NCBI GenBank assembly: GCA_930367215.1
Contig: OV884056.1
Coordinates: 87,865,285 to 87,929,284, forward strand
Direction of reading: 5' to 3'
Source: Pollenia angustigena
Taxonomy: Eukaryota > Arthropoda > Insecta > Diptera > Polleniidae
Length of the DNA: 64,000 bases
Shown here in pieces: positions 32,876 through 44,943 of this stretch (the first letter of the stretch is position 1; every line of letters begins with the position of its first letter). The notes under the pieces were generated by a model. It had not been told where the DNA came from. It made no database searches and saw only the letters and a program-made list of their open reading frames with translations. The translations under genes were made by a program, and so were the position numbers.

Positions 32876-34330
32876 CTGTAAAGGAAATTTAATTAACTGT
32901 CAAATGTTATATATATTTAAATGTTTGTTATAAAAAATTTAAATTGAGGAAAACCTTCAGAATAAATTTTACAAAGTAATCAAAGTCGATTTTTTTTTTT
33001 AATAAAAGTCGATTTTTTTTTTAATAAAATTCGATTTTTTTAAGATTCCTATAATAAATTTATCATTATTTTAGCTCTGGTTGTTTAATTCGTCATTGTT
33101 TTTCCTAATACCAAAAATTTAAGGGAGTCTCCATTAAAGCTATTGCAGCTGAGTTAAATGGGCAATCAGCCGTTGTTATATGGATAACATTATATACCAC
33201 TAAAATATCGTCTGATAGCGTCAGAAATTATTTGAATACCAACACATGAAGTTAATGAACCGACAGCATCAAGGCAGTTAATTCTGTTAGTCGTGATCTA
33301 AATTATTTTCGATTCGAAAGCAATTTCGATAGTGGTTTTATTTCTGAATGAATCGAAAATATTTTTCCCACTGTTTTGAAAACTCAAATAAATGTTTTGA
33401 AAAAATTAAAAATTTTTAAGAAATTGTAAACAAAACAAAAATAGATTAAAGGAAATAAGTTCAAGTTCTCTTTAATCTGTTACATAACAGTCGCAGGCGT
33501 ATTTTAAATTCGCCAACCACGATAAGGGTGAATATCACAGAATACTAATAGAACTGTAAAAAGTGACGTGTGAAAAATGCCCAAATCTGTTACGAGGGCA
33601 GCTTTCGAAGAAAGAGACAGAAAGCTTTTTTTGGTAGTGAAGTGGCAATGTGTAAAAACAGGCCGCAACAATCAACACAAATGGCGTGATTAAATATTAT
33701 TTACTCGTGTTGTGGTGAAATTAAAAGTTAATTTTTACAACAGTTTAGCAAATAAATCTTAACTAAATAAATTTGTGTTCATTGTATTGCAGCATAGAAG
33801 AGGATGAAAAGAGAAATGCAAAAGGGCAGCTTTCTTAGAAAGAGACAAAAAAAAAACCCAAAATCTTTCGTCTCGTGACAGTTCTGTTTATATTCTGTGG
33901 TGAATATGTTTGCAAACTGCGTAAGGTGGTTTAAGATGACATTTTTTTTTGCAGTTTCGTCAGATTTAAAATCCAAATGCAATTGCGTTTGTCTGTCAAA
34001 ATTAAGAAATACAGAAGACTTAAATAGAAAAAAATAGATCTTATTGAAGAATTATACAATATAAAATCAAGCTGACAGTTGCAGAAGCAATTTTTTGTTG
34101 CTTTTACATGACATTACAATACACACACACTGTGTTACAAAAGTTTACATACGATAAACAAATTTCAGTTTTCCCAAAATATAAAATTTATTTAACAATT
34201 TACTTGCTTTTCTTACTTGAAATAAAAAACAAAACATTTTACAAATACTTTAGAATAATGTTTTTGTTGTTTTCTGAAAATAATAATAAAAACATTGTAA
34301 TGCGCTTACTTTCATATTTACATGCATAAG
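32876..34330. other. ArgRS-m intron 2, 3' part, no element ends resolved
   Basis: A short tandem (three copies of an AGTCGATTTTTTTTT-like unit, 32985-33040) is present, along with a decayed relative of the 22738 MITE (33280-33400). Two diverged direct repeats contain GGGCAGCTTTC..AGAAAGAGACA (33597-33630, 33822-33848). Confidence 0.4.
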
Positions 34331-35206
34331 TATCGGGTGATTTTTTAGCTTTTATCTTTTTGGCAACACTGGTTTAAACAGCTGACGCACGTTTTGTGTT
34401 TTGTTTCACTGTCAAACATCTTCAGTTTGGTCTATAATTTAACCATGAATCGTCTTACAAACGAACAACGCTTGCAAATTATTGAATTTCTTCCATTTTA
34501 TGGTCAGTTTAATCGACCCACTGAATAGGCAGAATTGTCGATTTTGGAGTGAAGATTAGCCAGAAGCATTGCAAGAGCTACCAATGCATCCAGAAAAAGT
34601 CACAGTTTGGTGCGGTTTATGAGCTGGTGGCATCATTGGACCGTACTTTTTCAAAGATGATGCGAATCGTAACGTAACTGTGAATGGTGAGAGCTACCGT
34701 GAGTTGATATCCAACTTTTTTAGCCTAAAATGCTAGAGCTTGACTTGCATGACATGTGGTTTCAACAAGACGGTGCAACATGCCACACAGCACGTTTAAC
34801 AATGGACTTATTGAGAGGCGAGTTCGGTGAACATTTTATTTCACGTTCGGGACCAGTCAATTGGCCGCCTAGATCGTGCGATTTAACGCCTTCAGACTAT
34901 TTTTAGTGGGGCTATGTTAAAACTCATGTCTATACACACATGCCCGCTTCAATTGACGCATTGGAAGACAACATTAAAGCATTTATTCATGAGATACCGG
35001 CCGAAATGTTGGAAAGAGTATGCCAAAATTGGACTAAGCGGATGGACCATTTGAGGCGCAGTCACGGTCAACATTTGCATGAAATAATCTTTAAACTTTA
35101 AATTATATGGACCGTACTATCGTTTCAAATAAAGATTTCATGCATTTTCTGAATTTTATGTGTTTTTTTTTTAACTTTCCTATAGCTCTTAAAAAATCAC
35201 CCAGTA
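34331..35206 (+). mobile_element. Deleted mariner element with intact TIRs (~0.87 kb)
   Basis: The ends are CGGGTGATTTTTTAGCT (34334) and, inverted, CTGGGTGATTTTTTAAGAGC (to about 35204), next to TA dinucleotides as expected of mariner insertions. It carries a broken transposase (34445-35101). It sits in intron 2 of ArgRS-m in the opposite orientation to the gene. Confidence 0.85.
34445..35101 (+). pseudogene. Mariner transposase pseudogene with a central deletion
   Basis: It begins MNRLTNEQRLQIIEFLPFYG, then QFNRPTE and a stop. The DNA then jumps to QELPMHPEKVTVWCG-like sequence in another frame, followed by GGIIGPYFFKDDANRNVTVN, LHDMWFQQDGATCHTARLTM, FGEHFISRSGPVNWPPRSCD, LTPSDYF and GQHLHEIIFKL with TAA. 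The WFQQDGATCHTA block holds the second catalytic Asp and PRSCDLTPSDYF the third. The first (DEAHF) lies in the deleted part. The coding part is about 660 nt against roughly 1 kb for complete relatives. Confidence 0.85.
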
Positions 35207-35958
35207 TAATGCTCTTTAAAAACTGATGTGCCGAGTTTTGTGCCCGTGTAATTATTTTTGATTTTTGCTGTTAATCACCAGTAGAACTTGACTTCACATA
35301 AAATGAGAATTGTTGAAAAACAGAAATTCTAAAGTGCTTGTCGCGAACAAAGAAATTTCTGAACCAGTTCGAAAACCTTTATTAACTTAAGCAACGTTTT
35401 GATCTTCCTCGAATTTTCGAAGATTGGACAGATATAGCAGTTATTCTGACTATAAGTCAAAGAAAACCCTAAGCAAAGAACAGTGAAAATAAACCGCAAA
35501 TATAAAACTGACCTGGTAGTTAGTGTTCCTGACCCGACTTTTCGCAGATCTATCAGCCGAGTTGCAGGAATAAATTCCATGCTTAGACCAGTATACATTC
35601 GTATTATGAACAAGGCTATGTACCTAGACATTTTAAAGGACATCTATCTCTCTAGTGTTGAAATTTTGGGTCTGGGGGAAAATAATATAATTCTTCAGGG
35701 TAACAACATTCTACACAATCCTCCGATCTAAATGTTATTGAGCATTTATGAACTATTTTAAAAAGAAATCTGAAAAACGCCGTTACATCAATTTCAGCTT
35801 TGCTAGAAGCACTAAAAGAGGAGGGGAATAATATTACACTTGAAATCACCATAAAATTGGCATTATCTATGCCTTCGCATTTATCTGATGTGATAAAAGC
35901 CAAGGAAGGACATACAAAATATTAACTTTTAATTTTTAACGGAAATGAATATAAAGTA

Positions 35959-37381
35959 CACAGAAAAAATTATTACCGAATTATTTTCAAACAAACGCTT
36001 GTTTGAAAATTTTTTTGATTTCTACAAATTTTTTTGCTGATTCAATTAATATTTTTGTTTGATTTTTATTTAACCAACAAAAGCGTTGACAACTATTCAA
36101 AAATATAATATACGCGTTATTGGTTTCAAGTTTTCATAACTTTGTATAAAATATTTAACGCTTTTTAATGTTGTCGTCTTTTTGCATTTTTTTATTTGAT
36201 CGTAAGCAACACTTCTTTATGTGAAATATAAGAACATCAACAAAAACACATACAGTCTATTTTTGGACGCTTTAAAGCAGTGTTCGAAAATAAACAGTAC
36301 ATTATTTAACGTTCGGCTCACACACCCAGGAACGATATCTATTTTTTAGTGATTTTGTAGACATACACAACCCTTAATACCGTTCGTAACTTTTTTCACT
36401 ATTTCTTCGTTAAAAAACAGAACAATTGTATTGATACAGTAGACAAACATTATATTTTAATGTTCTATAATGTTTTTTTCGTGTGTGTATTTTGTTTTTG
36501 TAAAAATATTTTTTTTACCAGCCAAAAGGGACGAACATTAACGAGCCGAACCGAACACATTGAAGTTTGTGGATTCTCAAAAAAAACCGAAAAATGATAA
36601 AAACAGTAATATTTTTGTGTTCGAAAGATGACTAACAGGGAAACGTTATTTTTTTAATGATTTTCTACACAAACACTATTAGCGTTTGTGTTTTCCACAA
36701 ATCTACCGAACCGAACATTAAAAAACGATATTTAGTGTTTATTTTCGAACACTGCTTTAAAGTACAACAATAGCTGAAAAAAAAACAACAACAACATTAT
36801 AAGAAACAAAATAAATTTTTGGTTGGTTTCAAAGTTGGTAAAAAAAAACAAAATCCCGTATTAAATTTTTTCAAACTGTTTGCTTAAATACATCAAATAC
36901 AAAAATATAATGTTGACGAAAAACATATCGAGTCGGTCTGCCGCCGTTTTTGGTTACATTTCTTCTTCATTAGCAAAGGAAAGGATGCAGCAACAGTGAG
37001 TGATGAAGAAAAACATTGTGTGTATAAATAAGACTTCTGTAAAAAATTATTCAAACAAAAAAATGTTTCTCAAAGCCCAGCCGGCCGCTCTGCTCTGCCT
37101 TCATCTTCTCCTACAGTACTTGTGTGCGCGTCCATTGATTGTGCAAAAACTTTTTTGTTTGATTCAGTAAAATTATTTGTTTGAAATTTATATGAATTTT
37201 GGTAAACTTTTTGTTTGATTCAGTTAAATTATTTGTTTGAAAAAATCAGCGATTTTTTCGATAAACAAAATGCAAATAGATTGAGTGAATATGCGAATTT
37301 GTTTATAGGACCGATTTCAGACAAAAGATTGTTTGATTCTACAAATTTTTTGTTTGAATTGGAAAAATAATTTTTTGTGTA
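35959..37381. mobile_element. TIR element, ACACARAAAAAATTATT ends, carrying a nested hAT MITE
   Basis: The left ACACAGAAAAAATTATT and the inverted right ACACAAAAAATTATT ends match. The words TTGTTTGAA and AAATTTTTTTG recur inside both ends. With the 477-bp insertion at 36278 and one 8-bp duplication removed, the element is about 0.94 kb. No transposase domain. Confidence 0.55.
36278..36754 (+). mobile_element. hAT-like MITE, copy 1 (8-bp duplication CTTTAAAG)
   Basis: The terminal inverted repeats are CAGTGTTCGAAAATAAAC. It is flanked by exact 8-bp duplications CTTTAAAG (36270-36277 and 36755-36762). The 8-bp duplication and the CAGTG end are hAT signatures. The body is nearly the same as 59799-60331. 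Confidence 0.85.
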
Positions 37382-37496
37382 TGTAAATGTACATAAACTC
37401 AAATAATTAAACATGTAACGCTATTTAATATAATTCAATAAAGAAAATGTATTGTTTGTTTAAATTTTTTCTGCTCAACAGTTTAAATAATAAACA

Positions 37497-38240
37497 AGTT
37501 AGAGTGCTATATTCGGCTGTGCCGAATCTTTGATACCCTCCACCGACAGTTCGAATGTTTAAGGAGTAATATATGTATGATGTTATTATTATCTTAAACT
37601 GTGACGATTTGTTATTAATTATGGTTTTAGGTGACTAAACTGTTTTTCGGTAGTAGGGTTTATATGGGGCCTAAGGTAAATTATGGACCGATCGTCACGA
37701 AAATTCAGTGTTATTTCTAGTCCTAAAAAACTGTGACGTACCAAATTTTGTTACGCTAGCGTTATTTTTTACGGTTTAAGGCGTTCTAAACTGTTTTCCT
37801 GGAGTAGTGTTTATATGGGGCTTAGGGTAAATTATGGACGGATCTTCACGAAATTTAACAGCGTGATTTGAAACAAATTTTTGCAAAATCTTATCTCATT
37901 CCGTGCCGTGTTCCAGCATTTATGTTATTTTTTGTAACAAAATTATCAAATTTTTTAGGTGGTGGTTCCACATTTTGATTTATAGCTCTGGTCCTACTGA
38001 ACCGATTTTGTTGGATTTCAATCCCAAACTGCTTAGGATAACTACAAGCAATTTGAGTCGTTCGAAAGTGAGTGTGTTTTCAACAGACGGACAGACGGAC
38101 ATGGCTAAATCGACTTAGAATTACTCAAGGACCCAGAATAAATATACTTTATGGGGTCTAAGATGAACAATAAAAAAGTTTCACACGGAATGACAAACTT
38201 AATATACCCTCTTCACAACTAATTGTGGTGGAGGGTATAA
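37497..38240 (+). mobile_element. Dispersed element with TTCGGCTGTGCCGAAT end (copy 2)
   Basis: It starts AAGTTAGAGTGCTATATTCG, then GCTGTGCCGAATCTTTGATA and CCCTCCACC. Two ~115-bp units (37640-37735, 37790-37870) follow, each with TTATATGGGGCYTARGGTAA. It ends GGTGGAGGGTATAAAA. Near the end is ACAGACGGACAGACGGACAT. It is the same family as 8065-8945 (inverse). No protein domain, although a 71-aa frame crosses it. Confidence 0.65.
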
Positions 38241-39140
38241 AAATAATATAATAGAATCATATGTTGAACTTTTATTAAAAAATTCAAAAATATTTGCGGG
38301 TATGTATGTACATATGTATACTTTTGTAAGCCTGTATATATTTTAGTTAAAAAAAATTTTTTTAAAGAATATTTATAAATAAATCTTGGCCTACGTTAGA
38401 TTTTTAGCAAAACAAATGACTTGCAGAACAGCTGATGTCAGATGGTTTGTCAGACCAAAATATAACACGCTCTAATTGGAAAATTTTACACTACAAATTC
38501 GAGCAATTTTTTTTTTCTTTTACATGACAGGTATGCATTTTGCAGTGTGAAATTTCACAAGCACATTGCTAAATACAAGTCTAAAAACAACGAGTAAATT
38601 GAATCAAGCTAGTATGTGCCTATACAAATGCATGTATCGTTACCTAAAACGCAAAAAGCCAAATATAAAATAAATAAAATAAAAAATCGTCTTTTTCAAT
38701 GATTTTGATGTTTTGCATCAACACAAAAATGTCTACAAAAAAAAATTTTGAAATCTTTCGACTAAAATTTGCAATTTTATAAGCAAAAAACAAAAGGCCC
38801 TATCTAAATAACTAACACTAAAAACTTGTTTCAAAAGTCTTTACTCAGGCCAAAAAAAAACTATTTTATCACTACGCGCTCCAAAAATGTTCTACAAAAC
38901 TTCCTACAACTTTAAAATAATAATATAAGCAGTGCTGCCACAACTAATAAAATTTTTACAACCAAAATTTTTGAAAATGTTACCAGATTTGAAAAAATAT
39001 AACCAAGTTTAAAATGCCTTTTAAAAATTAAGAAAAACATTTAGATTTAGGTTAGATATGTGCACTTTATAGTAAAATAATAATTATAAGTCAAGAAAAC
39101 AAAACAAAAAATTAAATTAAAAAAATTACGAGAAACTAAA

Positions 39141-39263
39141 TTACCGCTCAATTCCACCAAGTTCCGTTAAAACTAACTATTACTTTAACTTCCAGTTAAC
39201 AATGTGTTTTGACACCTATAACTGATAGTAAATTATAACTGAACTTGGTGAAATTGGGGGTAA
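39141..39263. mobile_element. MITE, 123 bp, TTACCGCTCAATTCCACCAA ends
   Basis: The left TTACCGCTCAATTCCACCAA, then GTTCCGTTA, is mirrored on the right by TAACTGAACTTGGTGAAATT and GGGGGTAA. Internal CAGTTAA/TAACTG pairs complete a hairpin. Confidence 0.75.
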
Positions 39264-39401
39264 AAGTTTTTATTTATTCGAGACTTTTTTCGTAAAAAAT
39301 ATTTTTATTTTACAGAGTTAAACCCGTAAAATTTCCATACAAAATTCAGTATGTGGTCAATTCCACGCATAAGTCCTACCATAAATGGAAAACTTAATAC
39401 C

Positions 39402-39636
39402 AGGGGTCTAATCACCGCATTCGATACTATCGTATCGAATAAACTATTGAATTTTTTTACATACGATAGACACTGGCGTATCGAATGAAAACTCGATAAA
39501 TGTAATGTCGAGTTACTCGATGGCGAATGCTTTTATTTCAAATTCAATACATTTCATTCGATATCGAGTTTCAAGATACAAAAATAAATAGTTTCGATAA
39601 ATTTTGCTCGATATCGTATGCGGTGATTAGGCCCCT
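39402..39636. mobile_element. MITE, AATCACCGCATTCGATA ends, copy 1
   Basis: The left AGGGGTCTAATCACCGCATT and the inverted right AGGGGCCTAATCACCGCATA match. TCGATA/TATCGA words fill the body. A second copy is at 54381-54623. Confidence 0.8.
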
Positions 39637-40000
39637 GATTTTGGTAGTTAAAATTCTTAAGTATGGTGGCAACATTATGTTTCTTTTAAGTTTTTATAGT
39701 GACAACAACCCAGTAAAAACTTCGCCTACAAAATAATGTGTTGAGTAATCTGAAAAACATAAAGACAATTCTACTGAAAGAACCAATGAATTTTACAAGG
39801 GATGTCCCAAAATGAACGCATTCAAAAAGAAAGTCTTTATTTTTTCACTGCATTCATCCAGAAAAAAGTTGTTACAGAAGTTGTTATAAATGTAGTTATA
39901 GAAGAAAGTTTCTAAAAAATTAGTTAAAGAAGCTATTCATTTTGAAAAAGTAAGCGAAGTTTTTACTGGGAATTCTTTGATATTTTATTATTATTATTTT

Positions 40001-40225
40001 TATCAAAAAGTAATTTCAATTTTTGGGAATACAAAATTTTAATTTCAAAAGATTTTGCTATTCGTGCTTAATTCCCAGTTTTTATTCTTGACAAAAACAC
40101 TTGAAATTTATTGTTGATGGGATAAGCTATTCCTATGCATTTCACTGGTTGCTTAGGCCAGATCATCAGGAAACTTCATCCATAAAGATTTTAGACAAAC
40201 TAAAGACATTAAACCAAATAAAACT
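40001..40225 (+). repeat. Duplicated block D1
   Basis: From TATCAAAAAGTAATTTCAAT through GATGGGATAAGCTATTCC and CTTCATCCATAAAGATTTTA. Its first ~130 bp recur directly at 40471-40600, and about 180 bp recur inverted at 40613-40790, almost without mismatch. Confidence 0.9.
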
Positions 40226-40470
40226 GTTAAACGTATAAGAATTATAGCAACAGTTCTACTTGTAACAATATCAAAGCTTGAACAAAACACATCAACAATA
40301 AACAACAGTGGGTTTATCTCATCTCACATTCCCCACTACAATTAGTTAAAATTCTCTCAACATTAACTGTAGTTGTAAGTAGGTTAAGAAAAACAAAAAA
40401 AAAAAAAACAACAACTTACAAAAGATGTTGTCAATTAAGTGTTTTTTAGGCCGTGCACTTGCCTGTTTAT

Positions 40471-40600
40471 TATCAAAAAGTAATTTCAATTTTTGGGAAT
40501 ACAAAATTTTAATTTCAAAAGATTTTGCTATTCGTGCTTAATTCCCAGTTTTTATTCTTGACAAAAACACTTGAAATTTATTGTTGATGGGATAAGCTAA
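40471..40600 (+). repeat. Duplicated block D2 (direct copy of D1)
   Basis: Essentially identical to 40001-40130, breaking off after GATGGGATAAGCTA. Confidence 0.9.
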
Positions 40601-40612
40601 GGATAAGCTATT

Positions 40613-40790
40613 TATTTGGTTTAATATCTTTAGTTTTTCTAAAATCTTTATGGATGAAGTTTCCTGATGATCTGGCCTAAGCAACCAGTGAAATGCATAG
40701 GAATAGCTTATCCCATCAACAATAAATTTCAAGTGTTTTTGTCAAGAATAAAAACTGGGAATTAAGCACGAATAGCAAAATCTTTTGAAA
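40613..40790 (-). repeat. Duplicated block D3 (inverted copy of D1)
   Basis: The inverse of D1 from TTTAGTTT-like sequence through GAAACTTCATCCATAAAGAT to AAAGATTTTGCTATTCG. With D2 it forms a long hairpin having only about 12 bp between the copies on the D2 side. Confidence 0.9.
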
Positions 40791-40972
40791 TTATTATTTT
40801 TATATAGATTTTATAATATTATTATTAAATTAAGCCTGAGGTCTCTGTTTTTATAAAAAATATTAAATTTATTTAATCCAATATTTCGGCACTCCGCTGT
40901 GTGCCTTCTTCAGGGGTTTTTCTTGAATGTTTGACAAAAATTAACAATTTTTAACAAATTTAACAAAAAGTA

Positions 40973-41712
40973 ATATGGGCATTTCCTAGGGTCACGAACG
41001 TACGTTCGTACGCTTTTGATGTACAAATAATATAGAGTACAAAACTTTTCCTAGCTTTTTTTTGCGATTCGATAGCATTTGGGTAGCTCTATGTTTAGTA
41101 CAAAAGATGGATTTCAGCGAGTTTAAGTTTTCATAATAAAAGTTATAAACGTGTGGTCACGAACGTACGCAATATAGAAGTCAACTTCGGCTGACAGTAG
41201 TGAAATGTAAAAATCTGCGTAATGAAATGGAATTTTCAAAAGTGATTAATTTATTTTAAAAGTGTACTAATGTAGGTCTCCATCCAGTATTTACAAAATA
41301 AAATATCTCTCTTGGTTTTTATTAAATTGGCTTATGTACCGGTCGCGAACGTACGGATCGCGAACGTACGATTTTTCCATATGTTTTTTTTTTATTATTA
41401 TCACCATGCATTTTACCGTAAATGTCTTCAAATTTCTTCAACAAAAAAACTTAATACTCCTTTTACAATTGATTGTAATGGAGAGATTATGAAGAAAGAA
41501 TGTAAACATGTAAAATAAGCATATAAAAATGTTTTTAGAAGAAAAAAATACAGGAAATTATAAAATTTCAGGTAAAACAGCTCAGATATGCTAGGAAATT
41601 ATTCTTTTATAAAAACATAGACTTTTTTTTCTAATAATAAACAATAAAAGACGAGGATAATCAACATTTTGTTTTTTCATCCTGGTAGACCATTCTGGGG
41701 AAATGCCCATAT
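40973..41712. mobile_element. TIR element, ATATGGGCATTTCC ends, with CGAACGTACG motifs
   Basis: The ends ATATGGGCATTTCC and GGAAATGCCCATAT are perfect inverses. Four CGAACGTACG motifs lie inside (near 40995, 41159, 41345, 41359), the first continuing into its own palindrome ACGTACGTTCGTACG. No transposase domain. Confidence 0.7.
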
Positions 41713-42119
41713 GTACATATAACAATTTTCAATTAAATACAAAAAAGTTGAAAAAGCTGTTTTTTGTGAAGAAAAAATAAATTTTTTAAGTTTTCGAAAC
41801 AAATATATTTCTAATTTCTAAAAAGAGTTGGTTTTGAATTATTTTAGTTTCAAAGTTGGTTTCTAACTTATTATTAGGGATTTCCTTTAGGTGGTGTTTA
41901 TATTCAAAAATACCATTTTAACGAGATCATTAATTACATTTTGTATCTTTCAAATAATTTTAGAGTTCCTATTTTATTCGCTGTGATTTCAGTTCTAACG
42001 TTTCATGTAAAATTCCATAAATTTTAAAATTATATTGTTAAATCAATGTATTTTTGGAAAATCTTGAAAATTCCTATTTGTATTTTCAAATATGTATTTA
42101 AATATATCTACTTCTGGAA

Positions 42120-44180
42120 ATAACCTAAATTTACAACATTTAATTTATATTCAAGTTTTAAGAAACACTAAAACGCCTTTTGTATAATTTTCTAGTCATT
42201 TTCTCAAATTGATTCCTCATGATTTTATGCACTTTCTACTTTAAGTACTACTAACCTTTAGTATTCTTAAAATAAAGAAAAGCTACGCTCGTTTAAAAAA
42301 AATAATTGAAATCTTCATCGATTAAAACTTCATGTTTTCGAAAATGGCCGTTTTTAATATAAAATCAACAAATAGCAATATTTTTCTTAGCAAATATCTT
42401 AAAAAAATTATTTGGTTGCAGTTTTGAAAGGGATTTTTTGTTTTCGATAAAGTACAAAAACTTCCGTTCATTGGTAACAAATAATGAAGAAATCATAGTA
42501 CACAATACAAATTATTTGAGCTCGTAAAATTTTGTATCGAGAAAAACATATTCGTACGTATAATCATTTTAGAAAAAAAAGTAACCAAAATAAAAAAATA
42601 TTCACATCTCCACATTGAAAAAAAATATAACCAATTTTGGTTAGAAATAACCAAAAACGGCAGCTCTGAATATAAACATGTATATCACTGCAAATAAAAC
42701 CACTTGTGTTAACCCTGCATATAAAATTGGACCACCTGATCCATTTTGATAAAATGAACTACTCCATGGACTGGTACGATGTAATGCAAGCATGGACCAT
42801 GCCATTGTTAAAAAGTGTTTGTAGTGAGACGACATGTCTTCGTTTTTTAACGACATGCTTTCGTTTTAAACGACTTCAAAACTAATCCTCTTGTGTATAC
42901 CATTGAGTAGTTTTAACACTACTCCTTAGTGGTCCAAAGGTGGGTTATATGGTCCTCTCCTAGGACATCGTAATGTTAAATAGACCAGGTTTTTTCCATA
43001 CGTTTGGGTTAGTTTTGGACTAGTCCTGGTCAGGGACCGAAAATAACAGTTATATTGGAATTTTAAAACAAAAAAAGCATATAGAATTAAATGTCGAAAA
43101 ACTGATTCAAGTATACCATATTGTTCCTCATGCACATGTCAATGATAAAATATATTGATTTTTATAATTTTGATTTTTATATTTTCGATCAAACTTAACA
43201 GTTATTTTTTGATTTTTATTTTTTTGAACAAAAATAACTGTTGTTTTTTTGATTTTTATTTTTTCGATCAAAAATAACAGTTATTTTTTGATTTTTATTT
43301 TTTCGAGCAAAAATAAAAGTTATTCTCTAAATAAATGTACGTGATTTAATAATTTTCATTGAAAACCCTTATGCACATTAAAATAATTATTTAAGTCATC
43401 TAAATTATTAAAACACGTAAATTTATTTAGAGAATCACTTTTATTTTTGCTCGAAAAAATAAAAATCAAAAAATAACAGTTATTTTTGTTCAAAAAAATA
43501 AAAATCAAAAAATAACTGTTATTTTTGCTCAAAATAATAAAAATCAAAAAATAACTGTTTTCATCTGACTTTTATGAAAAAAGGCATAACTGTTACGGTC
43601 CCTGGTCCTGGTCCCTTGTGGACTACTCTTTACACGCGTCTTTGGACTGGTCCTATTATTTGCAGGGAATATAAACTCTTTTATGTATTTGAACCAGAGC
43701 TGCCGTTTTTGGTTATTTCTAACCAAAATTGGTTATATTTTTATTCAATGTGGAGATGTGAATATTTTTTTTCATTTTGGTTACTTTAATATGTTTTTCT
43801 TGATAAAATTGATTTTTTCATTGTTTGTTACCAAGAACGGAAGTTTTTTATGCTTTTTATCGAAAACAAAAAATTCCTTTCAAAACTGCAAACAAATAAT
43901 TTTTTTAAGATTTTTACTAAAAAAAAAATATGGCCATTTGTGATTTTTATATTAAAAACGGCCATGTTCGAAAACATATGAATGAAGTTTTAATCGATGG
44001 AGATTTTCAATTATTTTTTTTTAAATTATGAATCTTGATTTTAAGAGTACTAAAGATAAGAAGTACTTAAAGCAGAAAGTGCATAAAATCGTGCGGAATC
44101 GATTTCGGAAAAATTACACAAAAGTCGTTTTAGTGTTTCTAAAAACTTGAACATAAGTTAAATGTTCGAAACCAAAGACT
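42120..44180. repeat. 2-kb palindromic complex (inverted arms ~0.5 kb)
   Basis: Left arm 42120-42668 and right arm 43693-44180 are inverted copies. Shared words include GAGCTGCCGTTTTTGGTTAT, TTGGTTATATTTTT..TTCAATG, GGAGATGTGAATATTTTT, ACAAAAAATTCCTTTCAAAA and CGTTTTAGTGTTTCT. The inner edges read CAGAGCTGCCG, a hAT-like end, so the arms may be two head-to-head copies of one element. A further foldback lies between them. Confidence 0.75.
43034..43610. mobile_element. Foldback element, AGGGACCGAAAATAACAG ends, with ~45-bp tandem units
   Basis: The left CAGGGACCGAAAATAACAGT and the right ACTGTTACGGTCCCTG ends are inverse. Each arm contains three to four units of AATAACAGTTATTTTTTGAT followed by TTTTATTTTTTCGA. 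The arms meet around 43380. Confidence 0.75.
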
Positions 44181-44815
44181 GTCAAGCAAAAAACGAAAAT
44201 TTGTGTGTATAACTTTTCGATTTTTGAGTTGGATTGACAAGGACTGTTTATATTTAATGAATTCGAAGTAAAAGAACAGTTTCTTTTATGCCAATGACAC
44301 ATGGAGAAATGGCAGTTTTTTTACTTTGACTGCAGTTTTTTAAACGCTGGGTATAACCACATTCAATTCGTCTTGTGAAAAAGAGCGGACAATGCAAGTT
44401 TAAGATATAATTTTGTGACTTAACCTCATTTCTTTTCGTAGTGCGAATATCAGTGATGATAGAAAAAAAATCTCTCCTTATCTGTATTGGCACGTGGCAG
44501 TGATAAATCAAAGATAACAACATATTACGACAAAGGAGGAAAATGAAATTTAAAAATTTTTCATTTTGGTGACTTTACTGCAAAACTTTTCGATACCCGT
44601 TTTTTAAAAAATTTTCTCTTTATTACTCTGAAAAATTAAATTCAAAGGTTTTCCATTCTTGTACAAAAGAGTTTTTAAATTTACACTAAAATCAAAGTTG
44701 AAATGGGGCTAGCGATCACGCAAACGACTTTAACGTTTTATAATGTTGCTGTATTAACAATTATATAAGTGTGTTGCCACAAATCGAAAAAAGGTTGCCA
44801 AATACATACATTCAC

Positions 44816-44943
44816 AGCCCCATTATGATTACAAATACCCCAGGAGGTTTTTTTTCCTTTTCCTATTTGTACAATTGAATTTATATAGGAAAAATGGAAG
44901 AAGGGAGAAAACTTCAGGAAAATTTTTATTCATTATTAGGCTG
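44816..44943. mobile_element. MITE, AGCCCCATTATG ends (diverged copy)
   Basis: It is the same architecture as 49618-49733: AGCCC.ATTATG, CCTTTTCCTATTTGTA, ATAGGAAAAATGG and AGGGAGAAAACTTC, then AATTTTTATTCAT.ATTAGGCT. More diverged than the other copy. Confidence 0.6.
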
